A DNA stretch of 5,763 nucleotides from NCBI GenBank assembly GCA_937875245.1, contig CALNCH010000078.1, positions 1-5,763 on the forward strand, read 5' to 3'. The notes beneath the pieces are model-generated. The model made no database searches and was not told the DNA's origin. It saw nothing but the letters and a program-made list of their open reading frames with translations. Below, one piece after another: positions 1 through 5,763 of this stretch. Position 1 is the stretch's first letter; every line of letters begins with the position of its first letter. Source of the stretch: an uncultured Spirochaetaceae bacterium. Lineage in GTDB: Bacteria > Spirochaetota > Spirochaetia > Treponematales > Treponemataceae. The position numbers were made by a program, and so were the translations under genes.

Positions 1-2059
1 CAGAATAGATGGTAAAATCCTGATTATTCAAAAATAATTCTCTATCATAGGGAGAAACGCCATCTGAATCAATATAAATCGCACTTACAATACCATCGTA
101 GGTAAAACCTTTACCGAGGAGCGTTATATCCATATTCCCAAAATCATCAGTACGTTGATTTATAGAAGTGATTATAGTATAGGGGATATATTTATTTAAA
201 TAGACAGGAATTTGAGTTGCAGGACCAATGTTTCCAACAGTATCAATGGCTGCAACAGAGAAAACATAAACTCCATTATCTCTATTAAGATAATTTTGTT
301 GTGTATCTTTCGTCATTACCCGAGGAGAAACAGACTGTTTTATTTCTAATAAGCTAGATTCTGTATATAAATCTGGGTTTTGAAAATAGGCATCCAATGA
401 TGCAATGTATTGTAAATTATAAGAATAACCGGCAATTACATCAGAAGGATCTCCAGAAACCCATTCCAATTGAAAATCATTTGAAGGCAAAAAGGTGGTA
501 TCTTCTGTGATTAAAGGAGTAAGAATTGGAGCAACAGGAGGAGTAGTGTCTTTATAATATGTTACAACAGAAGGCTCTGACCAGTTTCCTGCCATATCCA
601 AGGCTCGCGTTTTGAAATACCACATTCCATCTGACGGAATTGATACTGATATTCGATTGGTACTAGGAAATTCCATAAACTCAGATATTGGATCCATGTC
701 TGGATTTTGAGTTATAACCCAGGAATAGCCTGCTATTCCTGAAGAATCTTCGGGCATCTTTATAGCAACTGAAATTTGACTTCCCGTAGAGCGCTGCCCA
801 TTTTGAAAAGTGATACCTTCCATGATTGGTGCTGCTACCGTTCTATCTAAGGATAAACGAGTTACTCGTGAACTTCCATTGGCTCTTTTTTGTTCCCAAA
901 AAACATGAAAATCCTGGCCATAATTAATTATAAGAGGGCACGCAAAATAAGCATTTAAAGAACCAGTAGACAAACGTTCTTCTGTCCACAACAAACCAGT
1001 TTTTTGTGCTAAGTAAATTGAATCCGAACCACGCCTACTGTCGTACCATACTAGCGATAATTTTCCATTCAAGGAAAATAAGACCGGCTGTTTTGCGTTG
1101 GCGTTTGCAGGAGAAATTTCTTCTATACGACCATCGATAAGTCCCGTATTTGATAATGGTGCAACACAAACAATTGAATTTTCTGAAGTATAATAACTTC
1201 GCTCCCAAGCTATATATGTTATTTGTCCATCATAAAACAAAAATGGACGTTGATTATGATAATTGGTAAAATCCTGATTTGAAGAAACAGAATGGGTTAA
1301 CAATTGAGGTTCTGACCAACTAATACCTGCATTATCTGTGTAAGTTGAATACAATTGGTAAGACATACGATTTCCAGCATTATAAAATGCTTGAAATGCT
1401 ACTATTTCTCTATTTCCAGTCGTTATTGATAACACCGGTAAAAAAGTATTGGGTATATTTTGAGTAGGAGCAAAGCGAGAAAAAGAATCCCATGAACTAC
1501 CTGTTGAAGAACGAGTTGACATCAGTTGGAAAGATTCATTATCTCCTTGAGTAGCAAAAATCATAAAACCATCATCAGAAGTTCGAAAAATTCGAGGTCC
1601 CACTAAGGATAAAGCACCTTTGGGAATTATTTGTTCTGTGAAAGTAAAAGAATGTTTCTGAGAAGTATACACAGAAATGGTACTAACACTACTTTGTACT
1701 GCCACAGCAATGGTCCCTTGGGAATTTATTGCTACAGAAAACAAATTAGGAACTTCTCCTGAATATACAAAAGGTCCTGCAAAGCGAGAAATAGTCTTTA
1801 AAGTAGGAACAGAATCAATTGTACCACCGGTATCATAAGAAACTTGGGCAGACAGCCATATATTTCCACCCCCTGAAGAAGCTTCCACTTCTTCCCAAAC
1901 AACAATACTAGTATTGCCATAACTGGCAGTGGAGGGAAACCGGGTGTCAACGTTGGATATTGGTGATGCTGTTTCCCAATAAAATTCTGCAAAAAATGGG
2001 GTTGCAGCAAAAAAGAGAAGGATAAAACATAACAAGGAACGACTTACTCTTTTTATCAC
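1..2059 (-). CDS. Secreted seven-repeat beta-propeller protein with FN3-like and TIG-like modules (partial, C-terminus missing)
   Basis: The frame is open from GTG at 2059 to the window edge (686 codons, no stop). GTG is preferred because it gives a textbook signal peptide: MIKRVSRS, then a hydrophobic LLCFILLFFAATPFFA, with cleavage likely after A24. Seven repeats follow, anchored on prolines 42, 104, 155, 208, 272, 325 and 375 (50-64 apart). Each runs Pro, strand, G/N turn, then a hydrophobic strand, often ending in W-E (W55, W285, W388) or W-Y-D (W338). Blades 3, 4 and 6 end in degenerate Asp-boxes of form GxxW (W190, W248, W358). The W338-Y-D-S-R-R-G segment is typical of BNR/sialidase-like propellers. 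Two FN3/Ig-like modules follow (about 407-506 and 507-624), both containing IAGYS and an aromatic beta-strand ending AxDxxGN. A possible TIG/IPT module starts near 627 (LLGKGF at 647). There is no lipobox. The role is probably ligand or surface binding; no enzyme is claimed because no complete sialidase active site is visible. It is co-transcribed with the upstream helical-repeat gene. Confidence 0.85.
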   Translation of the reverse strand, partial: MIKRVSRSLLCFILLFFAATPFFAEFYWETASPISNVDTRFPSTASYGNTSIVVWEEVEASSGGGNIWLSAQVSYDTGGTIDSVPTLKTISRFAGPFVYSGEVPNLFSVAINSQGTIAVAVQSSVSTISVYTSQKHSFTFTEQIIPKGALSLVGPRIFRTSDDGFMIFATQGDNESFQLMSTRSSTGSSWDSFSRFAPTQNIPNTFLPVLSITTGNREIVAFQAFYNAGNRMSYQLYSTYTDNAGISWSEPQLLTHSVSSNQDFTNYHNQRPFLFYDGQITYIAWERSYYTSENSIVCVAPLSNTGLIDGRIEEISPANANAKQPVLFSLNGKLSLVWYDSRRGSDSIYLAQKTGLLWTEERLSTGSLNAYFACPLIINYGQDFHVFWEQKRANGSSRVTRLSLDRTVAAPIMEGITFQNGQRSTGSQISVAIKMPEDSSGIAGYSWVITQNPDMDPISEFMEFPSTNRISVSIPSDGMWYFKTRALDMAGNWSEPSVVTYYKDTTPPVAPILTPLITEDTTFLPSNDFQLEWVSGDPSDVIAGYSYNLQYIASLDAYFQNPDLYTESSLLEIKQSVSPRVMTKDTQQNYLNRDNGVYVFSVAAIDTVGNIGPATQIPVYLNKYIPYTIITSINQRTDDFGNMDITLLGKGFTYDGIVSAIYIDSDGVSPYDRELFLNNQDFTIYS
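720..741. repeat. Perfect 9-bp inverted repeat with 4-base loop inside the propeller/FN3 gene
   Basis: CAGGAATAG and CTATTCCTG flank a CCTG loop (plus strand). The element lies within codons 440-447 of the minus-strand gene, which encode SGIAGYSW, a motif repeated exactly 100 residues later without the hairpin. It is too far inside a reading frame, and lacks a T-run, to be called a terminator. It could be a local mRNA structure or chance. Confidence 0.4.
2056..2059 (-). other. GTGA stop/start overlap (translational coupling)
   Basis: The TGA stop of the large helical-repeat gene (2058-2056) shares bases with the GTG start of the propeller gene (2059-2057). A four-base overlap of this kind usually means the downstream gene is translated by terminating ribosomes. 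The only Shine-Dalgarno-like sequence for the GTG is AAAAGG (complement of 2073-2078), 13 bases upstream and so rather distant, which agrees with coupling. Confidence 0.8.
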
Positions 2060-5000
2060 AATAAGGAATCTACCTTTTTCTTTAAATCAATTACTTTTGC
2101 GGAACGATGTACCGTAGTATCTTGCCATAACTGTGCAACAATAGAAGCCGCGGCAAGGGTATTACCATTGGATAATTCCCGAACTGCTTTTTGATACAAG
2201 GCTTCTTGACTTGCAGGAAGAACAACCAAAGATTGTCCACCCATTGCAGTTTGAATACGGTCTTTTAAGAGAATAGCAGATTCATTATCAGGATACAAGG
2301 TTATTGCTTGATTTAATCGAGCTAAAGCATTATTAAGAGAAATCTCATCTCGAGCTCCGCTGTCAAAAATTCGTTGAGCTTCCGCAGTATAGGTACGAGA
2401 CTCATTAATTTTCCTTTGATCTGGAGGTGAAACTCTAATACCTAATGCAATTTCTACTTGATAAATAAAACTTTCCAATCCAGGATATCTAGGATTAATT
2501 TCATATAAGTCTAATAAATCTAAATAAGCGGATTGCTGCATATCCGGATTTACATAATCAACTTTTGCGGCATCAAATTTCTGCTTAAAAAATGTCCCAA
2601 AGGCAACAGGATCAATAAGTTGATCTATACGTAGAATAAGCAAACTAGCTTCTTGATTTAAAGGATATACTAATTGCAACTCTCGAAGTTTCTTTTTAGC
2701 ATCTTCTAGAATTACTACTGCTTCTTCTTTATCCCCTTTTGTTATTAATTCCCTACCTGTGCTAAAATATTGATTTGCCATATTAAGAATTTGACTCATT
2801 TCTGAATACAAAGGGGCGGTGGGTGATATTACCCGACCTGTTTTCATGGATAAAGCAGTACCTACCAGAGAAAAAAGATTTGTAATTTCAGAGTCTGGAT
2901 CAACGTTTGTTACAGCCCATCTATTTTGTGCTTGCACTAACAGTCTTTCTGCTTGTTCAAAATTTCCAGCATAATATTGTTCTTGAGCACTTGTTTTTAA
3001 TGCACGAACATCTCGAACGACTTGTTCATTCTCTAAACGGGCAATTTCAACACCTAATTCAAGTAACAAAGTATCACTTTGATTACGGACTTCTGCTGAT
3101 TCTTGATAAGATAAAGATTCGTTATATTTTAAACGAGAACGTTCAACTAAATCACGAGCAGACTCGAAGTCACCAGAATTCATTGATCGCCTTGCCTGAG
3201 TATATCTTAATTCTGCTTCATTTTTTGCTCTTTCAGCCAACAATACCCGTTCTTTAGCTAAAGCCAATTTTGAATTTAATTGACTGTAAACAGATTGAAT
3301 TATAGATATATTTTCTGGTACAGCTACTACCCCTTCTTGAAAGGCAATAGCTTTTGAATTACTTTTTACTGTTTCAACAGGAGCTGTATCTAAGAATTGT
3401 TCTTGCGATTCTAAGGCAGCAATATCCCCCAATGCTCTGTTTAAAAGATCTTGTAAAATAGGAATACTTTCAGAAGGATATGAGAACACATCAGAACTTA
3501 AGGCCTCGTTTATCATTGCAATAGCACTTGCAAAAGACTGAGTATATTCATTAGCTATTTCTGTACTTCCTTCTTTCGCTACAGTTCCAACACTATTCCA
3601 AGAATTTAAAATATGTTTATGTGCTTCTAATATAATATCATCAACAAAATTTTCATGGAGCAGTTTTACATCATCCCAGGGAAGATTTTGTCCTGGATAT
3701 CCTCGGTAGAAAGTTTCAACGTCCAGAGTAGAAGTATCTGCTCTTTGAATGTATTGAGTATTTAAGTCAGACTCATTTATCAATGCCACAAAGTATTGGG
3801 ATGTACCACCACGAATAATTTCAGCAGAAGCTATATCAGATGAAAAAAGAGAAAACTGTTCTTCTTGCTGCATCATTTCTTCCATTACAAAAATCACATT
3901 TTGTAATTCATTTGTTAACAACCTTGTGTAATTCAAATCTCGTAAATAATCAGGATCTATATCATTTTTATAGGTATCTATCTCTGCTAATTGTAGTTCA
4001 TACAGATTATTTAAATCTTGTCCAATTGTTAAAAAATCACCTAGATCAGTAAGAACAATATCAGATTGCTCCATTATATTTTCATAATTAATAAAATCTG
4101 GATTGGACAAATAGGGCTCTATTTTTCCAAATTTCTGCTGAGCTAACTCAATAATCTGTAATTTCGAATTTTCCAACTTTGTCTGTAACTGTGTATCTAA
4201 TACTGTTAAAATACCAGTATTAGTATCTGAACTTCGTCCTAATAAAAAACGATAAGAAAAAGGCAAAAAGGAAGCGTCCGTTAAAGATGTATCTTTTTCT
4301 TGTCTTTCTCTTACTCTTTGTCTAAAATTAAAACCTACCGTACCAATCGAATTACGAATATTTGTATATTTTTCTACAACTAATACTATTTCTGAGTATA
4401 TTCTTTGTGTTTCTCCCAAATTTCCACTTTGTATTGACAAATCCATTCTTCTAAAAATATCTTCCAATTCATTTTGAATTTCTGCATAACGGAGCAATTC
4501 AGAATTTACACTTGCCAACTGAGCATCAATATCGGTGACAAATTTTTGATCTGTTTCTTCCTCGTAGAATTCTGGTTTGTATAAGATGAATCCTTCAGAA
4601 AATTTCTTTGCAGCCTCGGTGTACAATCCTTGTTGTAATAATTCAGCACCACTATTCATAATTTCAGTAAATTGATTGTTATAATAAGTAAACTTAATAG
4701 CGGCTTTTGACTCAGAAGTAAACTTTCTTACTTCCATACTAGGATTCTTGTCCAAAGCTTCCAGTTCATCAATTAATCTATTATGTTTTTCATTGTTTTC
4801 TGGTTCATTCTGCAAACTGGCGATAAATTCATCTGCTTTTTTTTTGTATTCAGTTTTTACTTTTAACACTAAATTTACACGTTTTTGGGCATTGTCAAAA
4901 TCTTTTGGATTTTGTTTGATATAGTCATCCAACAATGCCATGGCATCATTATACATTTGCTCTTCAATCAGGGCATCTATATCTGACAATAGCACGTCCC

Positions 5001-5070
5001 TTTTTCCCGAGCTAAAAGAAGGAAATAAAACGAGAATTATGATAACTGCTAGCAATATACTTTTTTTAAT
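2056..5070 (-). CDS. Large exported alpha-helical TPR-like repeat protein, about 1004 residues
   Basis: The gene is complete and ends in TGA at 2056-2058. The start is taken as ATT at 5070-5068: it has AGGGG nine bases upstream and yields a classic signal peptide, M-KKS-ILLAVIIILVLFPSFSSG. An in-frame TAG at 5083-5085 blocks any earlier start. The conventional alternative, TTG at 5055 (999 residues), loses both lysines and lies 24 bases from the ribosome site. The rest is charged and helical, with TPR-like hairpins at (TTG numbering) about 22-50 (A38-x-x-L-L, N49-P50), 136-160 (GLYTEAAKKF), 621-647 (SGDFESARDLV), 689-713 (AGNFEQAERLL), 761-800 (KGDKEEAVVILEDA) and 906-935. Coiled-coil-like stretches fill 285-400 and 590-690. 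There is no cysteine and no lipobox. It probably acts in the periplasm as a scaffold or assembly factor. The specific family was not recognised. It is the first gene of a two-gene operon with the propeller protein. Confidence 0.85.
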   Translation of the reverse strand: MKKSILLAVIIILVLFPSFSSGKRDVLLSDIDALIEEQMYNDAMALLDDYIKQNPKDFDNAQKRVNLVLKVKTEYKKKADEFIASLQNEPENNEKHNRLIDELEALDKNPSMEVRKFTSESKAAIKFTYYNNQFTEIMNSGAELLQQGLYTEAAKKFSEGFILYKPEFYEEETDQKFVTDIDAQLASVNSELLRYAEIQNELEDIFRRMDLSIQSGNLGETQRIYSEIVLVVEKYTNIRNSIGTVGFNFRQRVRERQEKDTSLTDASFLPFSYRFLLGRSSDTNTGILTVLDTQLQTKLENSKLQIIELAQQKFGKIEPYLSNPDFINYENIMEQSDIVLTDLGDFLTIGQDLNNLYELQLAEIDTYKNDIDPDYLRDLNYTRLLTNELQNVIFVMEEMMQQEEQFSLFSSDIASAEIIRGGTSQYFVALINESDLNTQYIQRADTSTLDVETFYRGYPGQNLPWDDVKLLHENFVDDIILEAHKHILNSWNSVGTVAKEGSTEIANEYTQSFASAIAMINEALSSDVFSYPSESIPILQDLLNRALGDIAALESQEQFLDTAPVETVKSNSKAIAFQEGVVAVPENISIIQSVYSQLNSKLALAKERVLLAERAKNEAELRYTQARRSMNSGDFESARDLVERSRLKYNESLSYQESAEVRNQSDTLLLELGVEIARLENEQVVRDVRALKTSAQEQYYAGNFEQAERLLVQAQNRWAVTNVDPDSEITNLFSLVGTALSMKTGRVISPTAPLYSEMSQILNMANQYFSTGRELITKGDKEEAVVILEDAKKKLRELQLVYPLNQEASLLILRIDQLIDPVAFGTFFKQKFDAAKVDYVNPDMQQSAYLDLLDLYEINPRYPGLESFIYQVEIALGIRVSPPDQRKINESRTYTAEAQRIFDSGARDEISLNNALARLNQAITLYPDNESAILLKDRIQTAMGGQSLVVLPASQEALYQKAVRELSNGNTLAAASIVAQLWQDTTVHRSAKVIDLKKKVDSLL
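4837..4845. repeat. Homopolymer run of nine T (A9 in the mRNA) within the helical-repeat gene
   Basis: On the coding strand nine consecutive A bases encode K71-K72-K73 (TTG numbering) near the N-terminus. Runs of this length can cause polymerase slippage, and a one-base change here would truncate the protein after roughly 75 residues. The frame is intact in this sequence. Confidence 0.6.
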
Positions 5071-5079
5071 GGATTTCTG

Positions 5080-5084
5080 CCCCT
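5080..5084 (-). promoter_or_regulatory. Shine-Dalgarno AGGGG that decides the ATT start
   Basis: On the minus strand AGGGG lies nine bases before ATT (5070-5068), a normal spacing, but 24 bases before the nearest conventional start codon, TTG at 5055. Pairing with the 16S CCUCC end needs one G-U wobble. This site is the main nucleotide-level reason for calling the ATT as the start of the helical-repeat gene. Confidence 0.55.
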
Positions 5085-5114
5085 ATCTCTTTATTTTTCG
5101 GTGTTTCTTTACCT

Positions 5115-5120
5115 AATATA
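5115..5120 (-). promoter_or_regulatory. Possible -10 box TATATT of the minus-strand operon
   Basis: On the minus strand TATATT (5120-5115) matches five of six consensus positions and would give a leader of about 38 bases before the ATT at 5070, leaving room for the AGGGG ribosome site. The -35 is poor: at 17 bases spacing the hexamer is ATCACT, and the better TTGAAT at 5137-5132 is only 11 bases away. This is tentative. Confidence 0.25.
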
Positions 5121-5144
5121 AGAGAAAAAAAATTCAAAGTGATG

Positions 5145-5150
5145 TATAAT
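5145..5150 (+). promoter_or_regulatory. Consensus -10 box TATAAT of the UPF0164 gene
   Basis: A perfect TATAAT ends eight bases before the ATG at 5159. Standard sigma-70 geometry puts transcription start at about 5157-5159, at or next to the A of the ATG. No good -35 is visible at 16-18 bases spacing (GAGAAA at 5122-5127), though the A8 tract just upstream could aid polymerase binding. The hexamer is exact, but AT-rich DNA produces such matches by chance. Confidence 0.5.
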
Positions 5151-5158
5151 CTGTAGCG

Positions 5159-5763
5159 ATGAGTGCTCAACTTAAAGTAAAATTTGCAATACTCCTTCTC
5201 CTAATGAGTTTTTTGAAACCTCATTTACTCTTGGCATTAGATTATTCAGATATGTATGACACACTATCTAATGCTTTTGCTGGTTATATTGATCCGAATG
5301 AAGGTTTAACCATATTCAGATCTTTATACGTTCCTTCAGGAGGAAGAGCCGAAGCCTTAGGAACTGCATTCACTGCCCTTTCCGATGACATAAGTTTTTT
5401 TGAATACAATCCTGCTGCCAGCTGTCTACTTACAAACACAGAAATTGCTGCTTTTCATAACTCATGGATTGCAGACTCTGCCATTGAAACAATGGCCTTT
5501 ACACAACGTAAAAATAACTTAGGTTACGGTGCCGCTTTTAAGTGTTTTTACCTGCCCTTTACAGAGTATAACATATTTGGAGAAAAGGTATCCAGAGGAT
5601 ATTATTCAGAAACATTGGTAACATTAAATTTATCATATAATTTTCTTGCAGGATATACATTTAAAGGTGTAGCTACTGGAATAAACTTTAAAGGTGGATT
5701 TAGAAATATTCCTGACTACGCTGACAATGATACTAACCAAGTAATTAAGGGTTCAGGCTTAGC
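5159..5763 (+). CDS. UPF0164 family protein, predicted FadL/PorV-like outer-membrane barrel (partial, C-terminus missing)
   Basis: The frame is open from ATG at 5159 to the window end (201 complete codons). A TAA at 5147-5149 closes the frame upstream, so this is the first possible ATG. Residues 1-26 form a signal peptide (K6, K8, a leucine-rich core, LLLA with cleavage near A26). The family signature follows: FRSLYVPSGG at 53-62, RAEALGTAFTALSDD at 63-77, and EYNPAAS at 82-88. Next come alternating aromatic/small-residue beta-strands such as LGYGAAFKCFYLPF (121-134), TLVTLNLSYNFLAGYTF and GVATGINFKGGF (170-181), as in outer-membrane barrels. The GRAEALG...ALSDD...NPA pattern is shared with PorV/PorQ and FadL-like proteins. 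Treponema genomes carry several UPF0164 paralogues, regarded as FadL-like and possibly involved in taking up hydrophobic nutrients. About half of a usual 350-450-residue protein is present. It has no lipobox and no Shine-Dalgarno, and is transcribed away from the neighbouring operon. Confidence 0.85.
   Translation, partial: MSAQLKVKFAILLLLMSFLKPHLLLALDYSDMYDTLSNAFAGYIDPNEGLTIFRSLYVPSGGRAEALGTAFTALSDDISFFEYNPAASCLLTNTEIAAFHNSWIADSAIETMAFTQRKNNLGYGAAFKCFYLPFTEYNIFGEKVSRGYYSETLVTLNLSYNFLAGYTFKGVATGINFKGGFRNIPDYADNDTNQVIKGSGL

Larger units (their letters stand above)
5071..5158. promoter_or_regulatory. Divergent intergenic promoter region
   Basis: These 88 bases separate the minus-strand operon from the plus-strand UPF0164 gene and must hold the promoter of the latter, and most likely that of the former, since both genes point outward. 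The region is AT-rich and has an A8 tract on the plus strand (5125-5132) between two back-to-back -10-like hexamers. No inverted repeat that would suggest an operator was seen. Confidence 0.7.

Noticed and set aside
11..1279. Identical 15-mer GGTAAAATCCTGATT at 11-25 and 1265-1279
   Set aside because: Both copies encode NQDFT in frame within one gene but in unrelated domains. One short match in AT-rich DNA is not enough for a repeat call.
1798..2010. Minus-strand 70-codon frame starting at TTG 2010
   Set aside because: It is a shifted frame within the start of the propeller gene. The true frame carries a signal peptide and propeller repeats across the same bases.
2024..2032. Cysteine 11 of the propeller protein as a lipobox (LLC)
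   Set aside because: The cysteine is in the middle of the hydrophobic core, only ten residues from the start, with most of the core after it. A lipidation cysteine should follow the core.
2907..3257. Plus-strand open frame of 116 codons
   Set aside because: It is antisense to the continuous helical-repeat gene, has no ribosome site or recognisable domain, and its composition is what the reverse strand of that gene would give.
3840..4052. Plus-strand open frame of 70 codons
   Set aside because: It lies wholly opposite the helical-repeat gene, with no supporting signal or homology.
5055..5055. TTG at 5055 as start of the helical-repeat gene
   Set aside because: It is possible but less likely: it removes the KKS n-region and is 24 bases from the AGGGG site. 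It is kept as the fallback in the gene entry.
5132..5137. TTGAAT on the minus strand as the -35 of the minus-strand operon
   Set aside because: It is only 11 bases from the TATATT hexamer, and the hexamer 17 bases downstream (AGGTAA) is not a credible -10.

Overview
The window is AT-rich, densely coding bacterial DNA, most likely from a Treponema or close spirochaete relative. The main taxonomic clue is the right-hand gene, whose product reads as a member of UPF0164, a family best known as outer-membrane paralogues in Treponema. It has the GGRAEALGTAFTALSDD and EYNPAAS signatures and a strand pattern like FadL/PorV barrels. Genus-level assignment is an inference from family content only.

Layout: (1) 1-2059, minus strand: 5' part of a secreted protein (686 residues visible, C-terminus beyond base 1). 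It has a signal peptide, seven beta-propeller blade repeats with degenerate Asp-boxes, two FN3/Ig-like modules and the start of a TIG-like module. (2) 2056-5070, minus strand: a complete, cysteine-free, almost entirely helical exported protein of about 1004 residues with TPR-like helical hairpins. Its best start is a non-canonical ATT. Its TGA overlaps the GTG of gene 1 by four bases (GTGA), so the two form one translationally coupled operon. (3) 5071-5158: an 88-bp divergent intergenic region. (4) 5159-5763, plus strand: 5' part of the UPF0164 gene (201 residues visible), with a perfect TATAAT eight bases before its ATG and no Shine-Dalgarno, which suggests a leaderless transcript.

All three products carry Sec-type signal peptides and none has a lipobox. 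The locus therefore looks like an envelope module: a predicted outer-membrane barrel divergent from a long periplasmic helical scaffold and a propeller/FN3 protein fit for binding or surface exposure. That they work together is inferred only from gene arrangement and shared export. No RNA genes, mobile elements, CRISPR arrays or terminators were recognised; the only gap between genes is the 88-bp region.
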